Shown piece after piece: positions 20,869 to 30,500 of a stretch of 64,000 nt of DNA; position 1 is the stretch's first letter, and each line of letters opens with the position of its first letter. The stretch is from Pseudoxanthomonas jiangsuensis. GTDB lineage: Bacteria > Pseudomonadota > Gammaproteobacteria > Xanthomonadales > Xanthomonadaceae. The position numbers and the translations under genes were made by a program. The notes beneath the pieces are model-generated. The model ran no database searches. It was given only the letters and a program-made list of their open reading frames with translations, and had not been told where the DNA came from. The DNA lies in the NCBI RefSeq assembly GCF_010093185.1, contig NZ_PDWL01000018.1:20943-84942 (forward strand). The letters are read 5' to 3'.

Positions 20869-21914
20869 GCGTCCAGCCCGCCGCGACCGCTGCCTGTCCC
20901 TGCTGCGGTACGCAGACGGATCTGGTTCCCGGTCCGTCCTACACGCCCTGCACCTGCTGCGGACATCGCTGGCGATCGCCTCAGGCCGCCACGCTCCCGG
21001 GCTACTACCAGAACCTCGTCGCCCGCAACGATCCGCAGGCTCCCTGGTTCCGGCGGAAGATCGTCGACCGTCTCCAGGCGCTGTCCTCCCTGCTGGAACA
21101 CGGCGGCGTGGCGCGCGTGCTGGAAGTCGGCTGCGCCGAGGGCGACCTGGGTGCGGCGGTGAAGGCGCGTTTCGCGCTTGAGTACGAAGGCGTGGAGCTT
21201 TCGCGCGACCGCGAACTGGCCGGGCACAAGCTGGATCGCGTGTTCCCGACTCCGGCTGGCCAGATCGAGGCAGCGCCCTACCAGCTGATCGCCTCCTTCC
21301 ACGTGCTGGAACATATCGCGCAGCCGGCGCAGGAGCTCGCTGCCTGGTCGAGGCTGCTGGCGGCGGACGGACGGATCCTGGTCGAGGTTCCCAACCGGTC
21401 CGGCCACCCGCTGCTGGTCGACGACCAGAACCCCGAGCACCTGCACCAGTTCAGCACGGCATCGCTGACCGCCCTGCTGGCGCGCTGCGGCTTCGATTGC
21501 CAGGCCCTTTCCACCGGCCACTACGAATCCCCGGTCTACCCCGATTCGATCCGGGTGCTCGCGCAGCGGCGGCTCGCGGCCGACGACCAGCGCAGCCAGC
21601 TGCTGGCCCGCTTTCGCGACGGGTTCGGCGGGCCGTTCGTCGTCTACGGCATCGGCGGCGACTTCCTCAATTACATCGCGCCCCTGGCAGAGGCCTTGCA
21701 GATCCAGGCACTGCTGGATTCCTCGCCCGGCAAATGGGGGCAGTGCATCGCTAGACACGTGGTTCGCGCCTACGACCCGGAGCTGGACGGCCAGCTGCCG
21801 GTCCTCGTCTGCTCCATCCGCTTCGGTGCGCAGATCAGGCAGCACCTGCTCGAGCTGGGCATAGGCAGCGAACGCATCGTCGGCCTGGAGACCCTCTATG
21901 AATGCGGCACCTGA
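20865..21914 (+). CDS. Class I methyltransferase with zinc-ribbon N-terminus and Rossmann-like C-terminal domain
   Basis: A 349-residue protein with three parts. The N-terminal zinc-ribbon has two CxxC pairs (CPCC, CTCC; residues about 12-32). The SAM-dependent core (about 80-200) has VLEVGCAEGDLG and SFHVLEHIAQP. The C-terminal nucleotide-binding-like segment (about 255-345) has FVVYGIGGDFLNYI. This layout is that of sugar C-methyltransferases (Methyltransf_13/23/14 type), so methylation of a nucleotide-linked deoxysugar is a reasonable guess. A second protein of the same layout is encoded at 23867-25069. It overlaps the next gene by 17 bases. Confidence 0.8.
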   Translation: MSVQPAATAACPCCGTQTDLVPGPSYTPCTCCGHRWRSPQAATLPGYYQNLVARNDPQAPWFRRKIVDRLQALSSLLEHGGVARVLEVGCAEGDLGAAVKARFALEYEGVELSRDRELAGHKLDRVFPTPAGQIEAAPYQLIASFHVLEHIAQPAQELAAWSRLLAADGRILVEVPNRSGHPLLVDDQNPEHLHQFSTASLTALLARCGFDCQALSTGHYESPVYPDSIRVLAQRRLAADDQRSQLLARFRDGFGGPFVVYGIGGDFLNYIAPLAEALQIQALLDSSPGKWGQCIARHVVRAYDPELDGQLPVLVCSIRFGAQIRQHLLELGIGSERIVGLETLYECGT

Positions 21915-22995
21915 CCGGGTTCTGGCCGAGGACCTGGATCGGGTTCTCGCAGCGCCCCTGCCCTGGGAAGCACTGGAGGGTCGCCGTGTCCTGGTCACCG
22001 GTGCCTCGGGCTTCATCGGCGGGCACCTGGTCGAGGCGCTGGCCTGGCTCAACCGCCGCCGGCCCGCAGCGGGCCTGCGGATCCACGCCATGGCCCGGGA
22101 CCTGGACAGATTGCGCCAGCGCCTGCCCTGGTTGGACATCCCCGGCGAGGTGACGCCGGAAATCCAGGACGTCACCCACCCCTGCCACCTCGACGCGCCG
22201 CCGGACATCATCGTCCACGCAGCCAGTCCCGCCAGCCCCCGGCACTACCTGCAGCGGCCAGTGGATACCATTGTCGCCAATACGGAGGGCACCCGGCACC
22301 TGCTCGACCTGGCCCGCCAGGCCGCGGCACGCCTGCTTTTCCTCAGCAGTGGTGCGGTCTACGGCGAGAACGTGCTGCAGACCGAGGCCATCGGCGAGGA
22401 AGATTTCGGCGGCGACGATCCGCTGGCGCCCCGCGCGTGCTACAGCCAGAGCAAGCGGCTGGCCGAGAGCCTGTGCGGCGCCTACCACCGCCAGTTCGGC
22501 GTGGATGCGCGCATCGCGCGCGTTTCGCACTGCTACGGTCCCGGCATGCGCCTGGACGATGGTCGCGCCATCGCCGACCTGCTTGCCGACGTGCTGACCG
22601 ACCAGGACATCCGGCTCGATTCCGACGGCGGCGCCTCGCGCCCGTTCTGCTACGTGTCCGACACCGTCCTGGGCCTATTCCATATCCTTCTCCTTGGCCA
22701 GGCGGGCCACGCCTACAACGTCGGTGAAACACGGGAAACGACGATCCTGGAGCTGGCGCGCAGGCTGGTCGCGGTCGCCGGCAAGGAGACGCATCTTTCG
22801 ATCCGGGCCGGGGCGCGCCAGGGTGTTCCGCCCGCGGCCCGCGATTCCGGGCACTTCGACATCGGCAAGATCCGGCGTCTCGGCTGGCTCCCGCGGATGG
22901 AGCTGGAGCACGGCCTGGAGCGCACGCTGGCGAGCCTGCGCCTGCAGGCGGCCATCCCGGGGCGTGGCGTGGACGCAGACAGGCAAGGAGGTTGA
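21898..22995 (+). CDS. NAD-dependent epimerase/dehydratase (extended SDR)
   Basis: A 365-residue extended short-chain dehydrogenase that acts on nucleotide sugars. The NAD-binding motif GASGFIGG follows a ~25-residue N-terminal extension. Further motifs are IIVHAASPASPRHY, FLSSGAVYGEN, the catalytic YSQSK, and RPFCYVSDTV. The HAASPASP segment is reminiscent of UDP-glucuronate decarboxylases and dTDP-glucose dehydratases. The exact substrate is not clear; a CDP-linked sugar is possible here. The ATG lies 17 bases inside the end of the preceding methyltransferase gene. Confidence 0.85.
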   Translation: MNAAPDRVLAEDLDRVLAAPLPWEALEGRRVLVTGASGFIGGHLVEALAWLNRRRPAAGLRIHAMARDLDRLRQRLPWLDIPGEVTPEIQDVTHPCHLDAPPDIIVHAASPASPRHYLQRPVDTIVANTEGTRHLLDLARQAAARLLFLSSGAVYGENVLQTEAIGEEDFGGDDPLAPRACYSQSKRLAESLCGAYHRQFGVDARIARVSHCYGPGMRLDDGRAIADLLADVLTDQDIRLDSDGGASRPFCYVSDTVLGLFHILLLGQAGHAYNVGETRETTILELARRLVAVAGKETHLSIRAGARQGVPPAARDSGHFDIGKIRRLGWLPRMELEHGLERTLASLRLQAAIPGRGVDADRQGG

Positions 22996-22997
22996 GC

Positions 22998-23870
22998 GTG
23001 TCGCCCCCGATTTTTGTCCACATCGCCAAGACCGCCGGGAGTACGTTGCGGACCCTGATCACCGCCAACTACCCGCCGGAACAGATCCTCGCGCTGAATG
23101 GAGACCCCAAGGAGGTGCTCAGGGCCGCGGCCGCCCATATGGGCCGGGTGGAATCCTTCGGCCTGGTCTATGGCCACACACCCTACGGTACTCACCGCTT
23201 CCTTGGCATCCGGCAGCCGCGTTACTTTACCGTCCTGCGCGATCCCGTGGACCGCTTCCTGTCGGACATCGCCCACGCAGTCCGTCATGACGACCACACA
23301 TTCCATGGTGCCTTGGCCGAACCTGGGCTTTCCCGCGACCAGATCATCGGCCGGGCGCTCGACATCAACTACTTCCGCAACACGATGGTGCAATTCGTCA
23401 GTGGCGCGTTCACCACCGAGACGATCGCCATGAGCCACCTCGGTGCGGCCATAGACAACCTGTGGAGCAGCGACTTCGTCGGTATCGCCGAGGACTTCAG
23501 CACATCCCTGCTGCTCATGGCCAGGAAGCTCGGCTGGCGGCGCGTGGTGCCGCAGAAGGCCAATGTGCGCCCGGGCGCCAAGGAGCCGGTTCCGCCCGAA
23601 CTCAGGGCGCGGCTGGAGCGGGCGCTGGCCTACGACTGCATGCTCTACGCGGTGGCCCGCGAACACCTGGCCCGAAGCCGGGCGGCGCATGGGATGCTGC
23701 TCCAGGAGGCGGCGGCGCAGCTGGACGAGCTGATCGCCATGCAGGAGGTCGAGCATCCCGATGTCCAGTTCCAGACCTACCAGGTCGGGCAGGAACACGG
23801 GGTCCGACTGGACCGATACGACGCGATGATCCTCAAGGGATCGCCACTCTTCCGCTGGATGCAACCATGA
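22998..23870 (+). CDS. Sulfotransferase-family protein
   Basis: A 290-residue protein with the two PAPS-binding signatures of the Sulfotransfer_2 group: the 5'-phosphosulfate loop VHIAKTAGSTLRTLI near the N-terminus and the 3'-phosphate motif LRDPVDRFLSD at about 77-87. It would sulfate a glycan or sugar alcohol. Whether PAPS is truly the donor cannot be told, since some bacterial members in glycan clusters have unknown activity. GTG 22998 is chosen because the AAGGAGG site at 22985-22991 is well spaced for it; a TTG at 22992 is less likely. Confidence 0.78.
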   Translation: MSPPIFVHIAKTAGSTLRTLITANYPPEQILALNGDPKEVLRAAAAHMGRVESFGLVYGHTPYGTHRFLGIRQPRYFTVLRDPVDRFLSDIAHAVRHDDHTFHGALAEPGLSRDQIIGRALDINYFRNTMVQFVSGAFTTETIAMSHLGAAIDNLWSSDFVGIAEDFSTSLLLMARKLGWRRVVPQKANVRPGAKEPVPPELRARLERALAYDCMLYAVAREHLARSRAAHGMLLQEAAAQLDELIAMQEVEHPDVQFQTYQVGQEHGVRLDRYDAMILKGSPLFRWMQP

Positions 23871-25069
23871 GCACCACGATCCCGCTCTCCGCGATGACAG
23901 CCCGGCGCTGCGAAGCGTGCGGCGGAGAAGACCAGGAACCGATCCACCGCCAGCACTTCCTGTTCCCCGGCCTCGCCCAGCCCGTCCACTACGATGTGGT
24001 GGCCTGCCGCGGCTGTGGCTTCGCGTTCGCCAGCGACATCCCGGACCAGTCCGCCCTGGACCGCTTCTACCGGGATTCCGGCCACCACCTGCATGCCGAG
24101 CTTCCTCCGGGCCTGCAGCGCATCCACGCCGAATTCTTCAGGTTCGTGCGGCAGCATGCCGGGCTGGAGCCGGATGCGCCCATCCTCGACATCGGCTCGG
24201 GCATGGGCCATTTCCTGAGTCATTTCCAGGCCGCCGGGTTCCGTTCGCTGCAGGGCGTGGAACCCAGCCAGGCAGCGGTGGACCTGGCAGATCGCGTCTA
24301 CGGCCTGCAGGTCCATGCCTCCACCATCGACTCTTTCGCCCCATCCACCCCATTCGCGCTCGTCACCCTGTGCGGGGTGCTCGAACACATCGCGGACCTG
24401 CGCCACAGCATACGCAAGGTGTCGGCCCTGCTCGGGGACGGCGGGCTCGTGTTCCTCGCGGTACCCGACGCGCCCACCTTCGGCCGGACTGCGCCGACCG
24501 AACCGTTTCTCGAGTTCGCCCTCGAGCACATCAACTTCTTCAGCGCCACCAGCCTGGACAACCTGATGCGCGCGGCCGGCTTCGAACAGGTCGCCGTGAC
24601 TTCGCAGCACAACGACTTCTACGACAACAGCTACCTGCTCGCGCTGTATCGCAAGACCGCAGGAACGCGCGCAGGACGTGTCCGCGACGAGGCGACGGCG
24701 CCCAGCCTGCGCGCCTATGTCGAGCTCTCCCGGCAGGAATTGCGTCCCGTCGAAGCGCTGGCCGCGCAGTTGGTGGCGAGCCGGGAGCCGTTGCTGATCT
24801 GGGGCGCGGGCGGATTGACCAGCCGCCTGCTGTGCGACACCTGCCTGGGCCAGGCGAACATCATCGCCATAGTCGATCGCAACACCGACCTGCATGGCCG
24901 GCAGTTGATGGGCGTGCCCATTGAGGCGCCGGATTCGATCCGCGCTCGCCCGGGCATGACCGTCCTCATCGCCAGCACCACCTACGCCACCGAGATCCGC
25001 GCCATGCTGAAGGAGCGGTACGCATGGCAAGGGCGCATCATCAGCCTGAATCCGGGAGCGGATGCATGA
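23867..25069 (+). CDS. Second zinc-ribbon class I methyltransferase with Rossmann-like C-terminal domain
   Basis: A 400-residue protein of the same layout as the one at 20865-21914. It has a zinc-ribbon CEAC...CRGC at about 14-52, a SAM core with ILDIGSGMGHFL and TLCGVLEHIADLRHS at about 100-210, and a C-terminal domain at about 306-395 with LLIWGAGGLTSRLL, IVDRNTDLHGRQLMGVPI and VLIASTTYATEI. The last domain recurs in the glycosyltransferase encoded at 25989-27455. It probably methylates a nucleotide sugar or the growing glycan. ATGA overlaps occur at both ends. Confidence 0.8.
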   Translation: MSTTIPLSAMTARRCEACGGEDQEPIHRQHFLFPGLAQPVHYDVVACRGCGFAFASDIPDQSALDRFYRDSGHHLHAELPPGLQRIHAEFFRFVRQHAGLEPDAPILDIGSGMGHFLSHFQAAGFRSLQGVEPSQAAVDLADRVYGLQVHASTIDSFAPSTPFALVTLCGVLEHIADLRHSIRKVSALLGDGGLVFLAVPDAPTFGRTAPTEPFLEFALEHINFFSATSLDNLMRAAGFEQVAVTSQHNDFYDNSYLLALYRKTAGTRAGRVRDEATAPSLRAYVELSRQELRPVEALAAQLVASREPLLIWGAGGLTSRLLCDTCLGQANIIAIVDRNTDLHGRQLMGVPIEAPDSIRARPGMTVLIASTTYATEIRAMLKERYAWQGRIISLNPGADA

Positions 25070-25992
25070 ATCCGCTCGTCCAACTCAGGCATGCGCACGA
25101 GGCCGGGACAACCGGAAAGCAGGACTATATCCAGGCCGCGCATGCCTGGCATTCCCGGCTCTGCAGCTACCCGGCCTTCCTCGAGGCCACCGACGTGGAA
25201 GCGATCAGCATCCGTCCGGACGGCGTGTTTGTCCGCTCCCGCTCCCAGCAGGTCGAATTGGCGCTGGATCCCGACGACCAGCACCTGGTGCCGTGCACCC
25301 TGATGAATTTCCGCCAGTACGAAACCCTGGAAACGGAATTCCTCAAATCGCTCGTGCGCGAAGGCTCGGTAGTGCTGGACATCGGCGCCAACTGCGGATG
25401 GTATTCCCTGGCCCTCGCCCGGCATCGCGCGAGCGCCAGCATCCACGCCTTCGAACCGATTCCGCATACCCATGCACTGCTGATGCGCAATGTCGCCCAC
25501 AACAGCCTGGGCAACATCCATCCGCACCGCCTCGCGTTCTCGGACCAGGAGGCGGAACTGGAATTCCTGCACACCCCGCAATGCTCCGGCGCCACCTCTC
25601 TGCTCGCCGCCGGGCAACCCGTGCCTGCCGCGCAGCTTGAACGGATCCGCTGCCCCGGCACGACCCTGGACGCCTTCTGCGCCTCGCACGGACTGGCGCC
25701 GGACATCATCAAATGCGACGTGGAGGGCGCCGAACTGATGGTGATGCGTGGCGCCGGGCGGATCCTGGAAGCGCACAGGCCCGCCATCCTGATCGAGCTT
25801 CTGCGCAAGTGGTCGCAGCGCTTCGGCTACCACCCCAACGATGTGGTGGCCCTGCTCGCCGGGTACGGCTATCGGGCCTATACCCTGCACGCCGGCGGCC
25901 TCGAGCCCTGCACCGGCATCGATGAGGAAACCCGGGAAACGAACTTCGTCTTCCTGCACCCGCACCAGTACCAGGAAGGCCTCGCTGCATGA
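25066..25992 (+). CDS. FkbM-family methyltransferase
   Basis: A 308-residue SAM-dependent methyltransferase. It has motif I VLDIGANCGWYSLALA at about 105-120, the acidic motif II in IHAFEPIPHTHALL, and the FkbM hallmark KCDVEGAELMVMRGA. The family makes O-methyl groups on sugars and polyketides. With the two methyltransferases upstream it suggests a multiply methylated glycan. It overlaps both neighbours by ATGA. Confidence 0.88.
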   Translation: MNPLVQLRHAHEAGTTGKQDYIQAAHAWHSRLCSYPAFLEATDVEAISIRPDGVFVRSRSQQVELALDPDDQHLVPCTLMNFRQYETLETEFLKSLVREGSVVLDIGANCGWYSLALARHRASASIHAFEPIPHTHALLMRNVAHNSLGNIHPHRLAFSDQEAELEFLHTPQCSGATSLLAAGQPVPAAQLERIRCPGTTLDAFCASHGLAPDIIKCDVEGAELMVMRGAGRILEAHRPAILIELLRKWSQRFGYHPNDVVALLAGYGYRAYTLHAGGLEPCTGIDEETRETNFVFLHPHQYQEGLAA

Positions 25993-27455
25993 GCGTCTAC
26001 GCCCCCCCCCTTACCGTCGCCCTGCTCACCTACAACCGCAGGCATTACCTCAAGGAGGCACTCGATGCCATCCTGCGGCAGAGCTACCGCGACTTCGAAC
26101 TCCTGCTGCTGGACAACTGCAGCACCGATGGCACGGCCGAGTATGTGCTGGGCCTGGACGACCCGCGGATCCGCTACGTCAGGAACGCGGCCAACAACTG
26201 CACCGTCACCTTCAACTGCCTGTCGGCCTACCACCTGGCCATCGGCCAGCGGGTGATCGCCACCCATGACGACGACATCATGGAGCCGGACATGCTGGAG
26301 CGGCAGATGCGCTTTCTCGACCGGCATCCGGAGGTCAGCCTGGTCTGGTGCAGGGTCAGCGACATCGACCAGGACGGAAAGGCCATGCCCCAGGCTTCAG
26401 GCTCGGAGGCCGACCAGGTCTTCGCGCCGGGGGAATATGTCGCCGATTTCCTGAAGACCCGCCGCTGGCCGATGCCCAGCGGCGTCATGCTTGACCGCAA
26501 GGCCCTGCCCAAGGGGTTCAGCATCGAGCGCTACCTTCGGCCCAGGGAAACCGATGGCAATGCCATGGACACGGCGGGCATAGCCGACGTGCTGTTCCCG
26601 GCGCGGGTCAACCAGAAGCATGCGATCGGCTACATCGGTCAGCCCCTGCTGCGCCGACGGATCCATCTGCGCCAGTTCTCGCATGCGGTCAGCATCTCGC
26701 GCCCCGGCATCCCGCTGTATCGCCGACTCGAGCGGATCGCACGCGGGGTCAAGGGCGCCAGGCCGGAGGTGGCGAGCTTCAGGACCTTCGTGCACCGCTT
26801 CGATATACAGGAAGCGGTGACCATGACCGAAGAGGACAGGATCGCCCCCCCCACATCGAGGCGACTGCTCCGGATCGTACGCAGGCTGGCCGCGGTCGCG
26901 GACGGTGGCGCCTACGCTGCGCCGGGCGCACGCCTTGCGGGCCTGCCCCTGTTCCTGCTCAGGAACCTGCTCAGCCCCGGCGGCGAACTGGAAGCGTTGC
27001 AGGGCCTGGATGCCACGGGCTACGACAGCGCCACCCGCACGATGCTGATCTGGGCAGAACGGCTTCGCCTGGATCCCGGGACCAGCATGCTCAAGCCACT
27101 ATCCGGCAGGCGCATCGTCATCTTCGGAAGCGCGTTCATCGCGGCACTGCTGATCCTGGAGGCGCGCAGGCACGGCTACCATGTCGCCTGCTGCGTGGAT
27201 TCGAACATCACCCGGCAGGGGCGCAAGCTGCTGGGCGTTCCCATACGCGCTCCCGAATGGCTGCGCGAACAGGCCGGGCCCGACGACGTGATCATCATCA
27301 GCTCCGAGCGCGACCACGAGCACTACATCGAGGCGGTCATCCGCCAGTTCCTGGACGTGCCCGCACGGCTGCTTTCGTGGAAGGAACTGCTCCATCGGCC
27401 CGCCGGCCGCGTTCCCGCGGCGGTCGTTCCGATCGACCTGGCCGTAACGGCATGA
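25989..27455 (+). CDS. Family-2 glycosyltransferase with extra C-terminal Rossmann-like domain
   Basis: A 488-residue protein. Residues about 8-230 form a GT-A family-2 domain: VALLTYNRRHYLKEALDAIL, LLLLDNCSTDGT, and the metal site THDDDIMEP. A helical, basic middle (about 245-360) follows. Residues about 373-470 form a Rossmann-like domain (RRIVIFGSAFIAALL, CVDSNITRQGRKLLGVPI, VIIISSERDHEHY) closely like the tail of the methyltransferase two genes upstream. Codons 5-8 run through nine consecutive C residues, and codons 286-288 through eight, so frame slippage could switch the gene. It is probably cytoplasmic and a flagellin glycosyltransferase (inference). Confidence 0.87.
   Translation: MSVYAPPLTVALLTYNRRHYLKEALDAILRQSYRDFELLLLDNCSTDGTAEYVLGLDDPRIRYVRNAANNCTVTFNCLSAYHLAIGQRVIATHDDDIMEPDMLERQMRFLDRHPEVSLVWCRVSDIDQDGKAMPQASGSEADQVFAPGEYVADFLKTRRWPMPSGVMLDRKALPKGFSIERYLRPRETDGNAMDTAGIADVLFPARVNQKHAIGYIGQPLLRRRIHLRQFSHAVSISRPGIPLYRRLERIARGVKGARPEVASFRTFVHRFDIQEAVTMTEEDRIAPPTSRRLLRIVRRLAAVADGGAYAAPGARLAGLPLFLLRNLLSPGGELEALQGLDATGYDSATRTMLIWAERLRLDPGTSMLKPLSGRRIVIFGSAFIAALLILEARRHGYHVACCVDSNITRQGRKLLGVPIRAPEWLREQAGPDDVIIISSERDHEHYIEAVIRQFLDVPARLLSWKELLHRPAGRVPAAVVPIDLAVTA
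26002..26010 (+). repeat. C9 homopolymer tract at the start of the glycosyltransferase gene
   Basis: Nine C residues spanning codons 5-8 (GCC CCC CCC CTT). Loss or gain of one C would shift the frame after five codons. Proline is mostly encoded by CCG in the surrounding genes, so the CCC CCC choice stands out. A second tract of eight C residues is at 26845-26852 in the same gene. Confidence 0.9.
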
Positions 27456-27520
27456 GCTGCACCGGCGGCGGACCTGGGCACGTGCGCCGTTGCCTGACCT
27501 GCGCGGACGGCAGCCGATGA
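27452..27520 (+). CDS. Possible 22-codon linking ORF
   Basis: An ATG overlapping the glycosyltransferase stop (ATGA at 27452) opens a frame of 22 codons with three cysteines (MSCTGGGPGH...CLTCADGSR). Its TGA overlaps the ATG of the giant glycosyltransferase (27517). The double ATGA pattern is that of every other junction in this island. It may be a leader that keeps ribosomes coupled, or the scar of a deleted gene. I recognise no product and do not claim that it is a functional protein. Confidence 0.35.
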   Translation: MSCTGGGPGHVRRCLTCADGSR

Positions 27521-30500
27521 TCGACTGGACCGGAATCGCGGGTGGCCGATGCCCGGGGCGCCCCTGGCGGATCGGCGTCGCCGGCTTCGCCTTCAAGGGC
27601 CAGTCGGTGTTCCTGCTCTCGGACGCGGACTGGGCCCGGCTGTCGGCGAGCATGCCGCTGGAGCCTTTGCAGCAGTACGGCCGGGGCAATGGCCTGCTGT
27701 TCGAACGCCTGGCAAGCGCAGACACCGCCGGCCTCGACGGCGTGCTGCTGTTCGTCCCCGGGCGCAGCGACCAGCCGCTCGTGGAACTGGATGCGGGCAT
27801 CCGCCGCTACCTCGTGCTGACGGGGCCGAACCAGCGTGAATGGATCGCCGAGCCGGACAGGTTCTCCAGGCTGTTCGTGCCGGCCAAGCTGCCGCCGTAC
27901 GCGGAGCAGACGCTCTACCTGAACCCGCACGTCCTCCGGGACGAGGCCGCCACCGATCCATCCGGATGGCCCATCGCCCGCGCCGCCAATGACCGGGACC
28001 ATTCCCGGCATTTCAGCCGTTCGGCGGACTTCCTTATCCATCGCATCACCTCGGCCATCGCCGACGATGCCGCCAGCCAGCGCAACTCCAGACCGCTGCT
28101 CAGCGTCGTCATCCCGACCTACAACTATGGCCGGTTCCTGCACCAATGCGTGACGTCGGTGCTGGAGCAGGGGTTGGACGACATCGAAATCCTGGTCCTG
28201 GACAACGCGTCCAGCGACCAGACCCCGGAGGTCATGCGCGCGTTCGCCGCGGATAAGCGCGTGCGCTACATGCGTAACCGCTACAACTACGGCCCAGGGT
28301 TCAACTGGGGCAACGGGCTGATGGTGGCCTCGGGGCACTACGTCACCTTCCTGTCCGCCGACGACTACCTCAAGCCGGGCCATCTGCCCCGGCTCCTGGA
28401 CGTGTTGCAGGCACACCCCGAAGTGGCGGTGGGCTATACCGGGATCGAATGGGTCGACGCCGAAGGCCAGCCGCTGCGGCAACCACGCCACCCGGGCTAC
28501 CGCGACGGCGACTACGTGGGCGGACGCAACGAGGTGGCGGACCTGCTGATCCACGACAACTACCTGGCGCCATCAGCGGTGATCTTCCGGCGCCGGGCCC
28601 TGCGCCAGACCTGGCAGCCGGTACCCAACGGCGGCGGCGGAGACTGGGACATGGCCATCCAGATGGCCGCCCGCTTCCCCGATTTCGCCTATCTGGACGA
28701 GCCCGGGGTCTGCTACCGGTGGCACGGCGCCCAGCATTCGCAGCAGTCGTTCTATGCTTCCAGCGCGCCGCTGCGGGACCACCTGGCGATCCTTGAAGGC
28801 GTGTTCGAGCGCGACGCCCAGGACCGGCTTGCGGATCGCGAGGCCGAGGTCGCCCGCCATCTGCAGCGGCGCCTGGCGCTCTATCCGAAGGAGCGGAACA
28901 CCGGGCTGGGCACGCGTGCCCTGGCCATGATCGATCGCCTGCACGTCCTGGCCGAGGAGAGCGCCGCGCCGCTGTTTTCGGTGGTGGTCACGACCTGGAA
29001 CCGTCCGGCGCTGCTCGCCGATGCGCTGGACAGCCTGCAGGCACAGACCTGCACCGATTTCGAGGTGGTGCTGGTCAACGACTGCGGTCCGCCCGTGGAA
29101 CACCTGCTGGAAGGGCGCAGGTTCCCGGTCACCTACCTGCGCCGGGGCCGCAACCAGGGGCCGGCGGCCTGCCGCAACGCCGCCCACGCATTGGCGCGTG
29201 GACGCTACCTGGTCTACCTGGACGACGACGACCTGTTCCTGCCGGACCACCTGCAGGTGCTGGCCGCCGCGATCACCACCGCTCCGGACGCCGTGGTCTA
29301 CAGCGATGCCGTGTTCGTGAGCGAACGGGTCGAGGACGGCAGGCGCGTGGCCATCGCCGAGGAGCGCCGCTACCTGCACGATGCCTGGTCTCCGCAACAG
29401 CTGGCGGTGGACAACTACATCCCGATCAACACCTTCGCCTGGCCGCGCGCCCTGGCCGCGCGCGTCGGCGGCTTCGACGAACGCCTGGCGGCACTGGAGG
29501 ACTGGGAGTTCCTGCTGCGCCTGGCCGCCCACGCCCGGTTCGTGCACGTGCCGCGGGAAACGGTGCAGGTCCGCATGCGGGTGTCGGGCGACGTCCGCCG
29601 CTCGGATCAGGCGTTGGCCGACTACCCGGCGCTGTACCGCGAGATCTACGCCCGCCACCCGGATCAGGGCGAGGAGCAGGTCAGGGCCGGGCGTGCCGCC
29701 CAGCTCAAGCGCCTGGGCATATCTGTCGTGGCCGAGGCGCTGGAAGGCTGGCGCGCGGCCAGGCTGCCGACATCGCGGCAACGCCAGCTCGCCCTGGCGG
29801 TTCTGCCGGGCGCGAGCGGCCTGGGGACGGTAGGGGTGCTGCTGCTCGATCGCCACGGCGACCAGGCCGCGGTGCTGCGCACCCTGCGCAGCCTCCACGA
29901 TGGCGAGGGACTTTCTCCACCCATGGCGGTGCGCCTGCTGCGCGACTCCCATGCACCGCACCCGGTATCCGCCGAGGACGGCGACACCGGTGATGGCGGG
30001 CCTGTCGTCGAGCGGGTCGCGTTGGCCTGGCCCGAGGGCCAGGCCGATGCGGTGCTGGCCCAGGCCACCGCCGGATGGGACGTCGACTGGTTGATCGTGG
30101 TCGAAGCCGGGGCCGAGTTCAGCGCGGGTGGCAGGCACCGGCTGGCACTGGCACTGGCCGAAGCGGCGCCCGACCTGCGTGCCCTCTATGCCGATGCCTG
30201 GTACCGGGACCCCGAAGGGGCACTGGCGCCGGTGATGCGTCCGGACCCCGACATCGACCTGCTGCGGGGCAACCCGGCGATGATGGCTGGCCACTGGCTG
30301 TTCAGCCGCAGGGCGATGGAGGCGGCCGGCGGCTTCGATTCCGCGGCGGCCGGCGCCGTCGAACTGGACCTGATCCTGCGCCTGGTCCAGCAGGGCGGCA
30401 TGGCCGGCATCGTCCACCTGCCCGAGCCGCTGCTGACCTGCGCGCCCCCGGTGATCGACCCGCCGGCCCAGCGTGCCGCCCTGCTCCGCCACCTGCAGTC

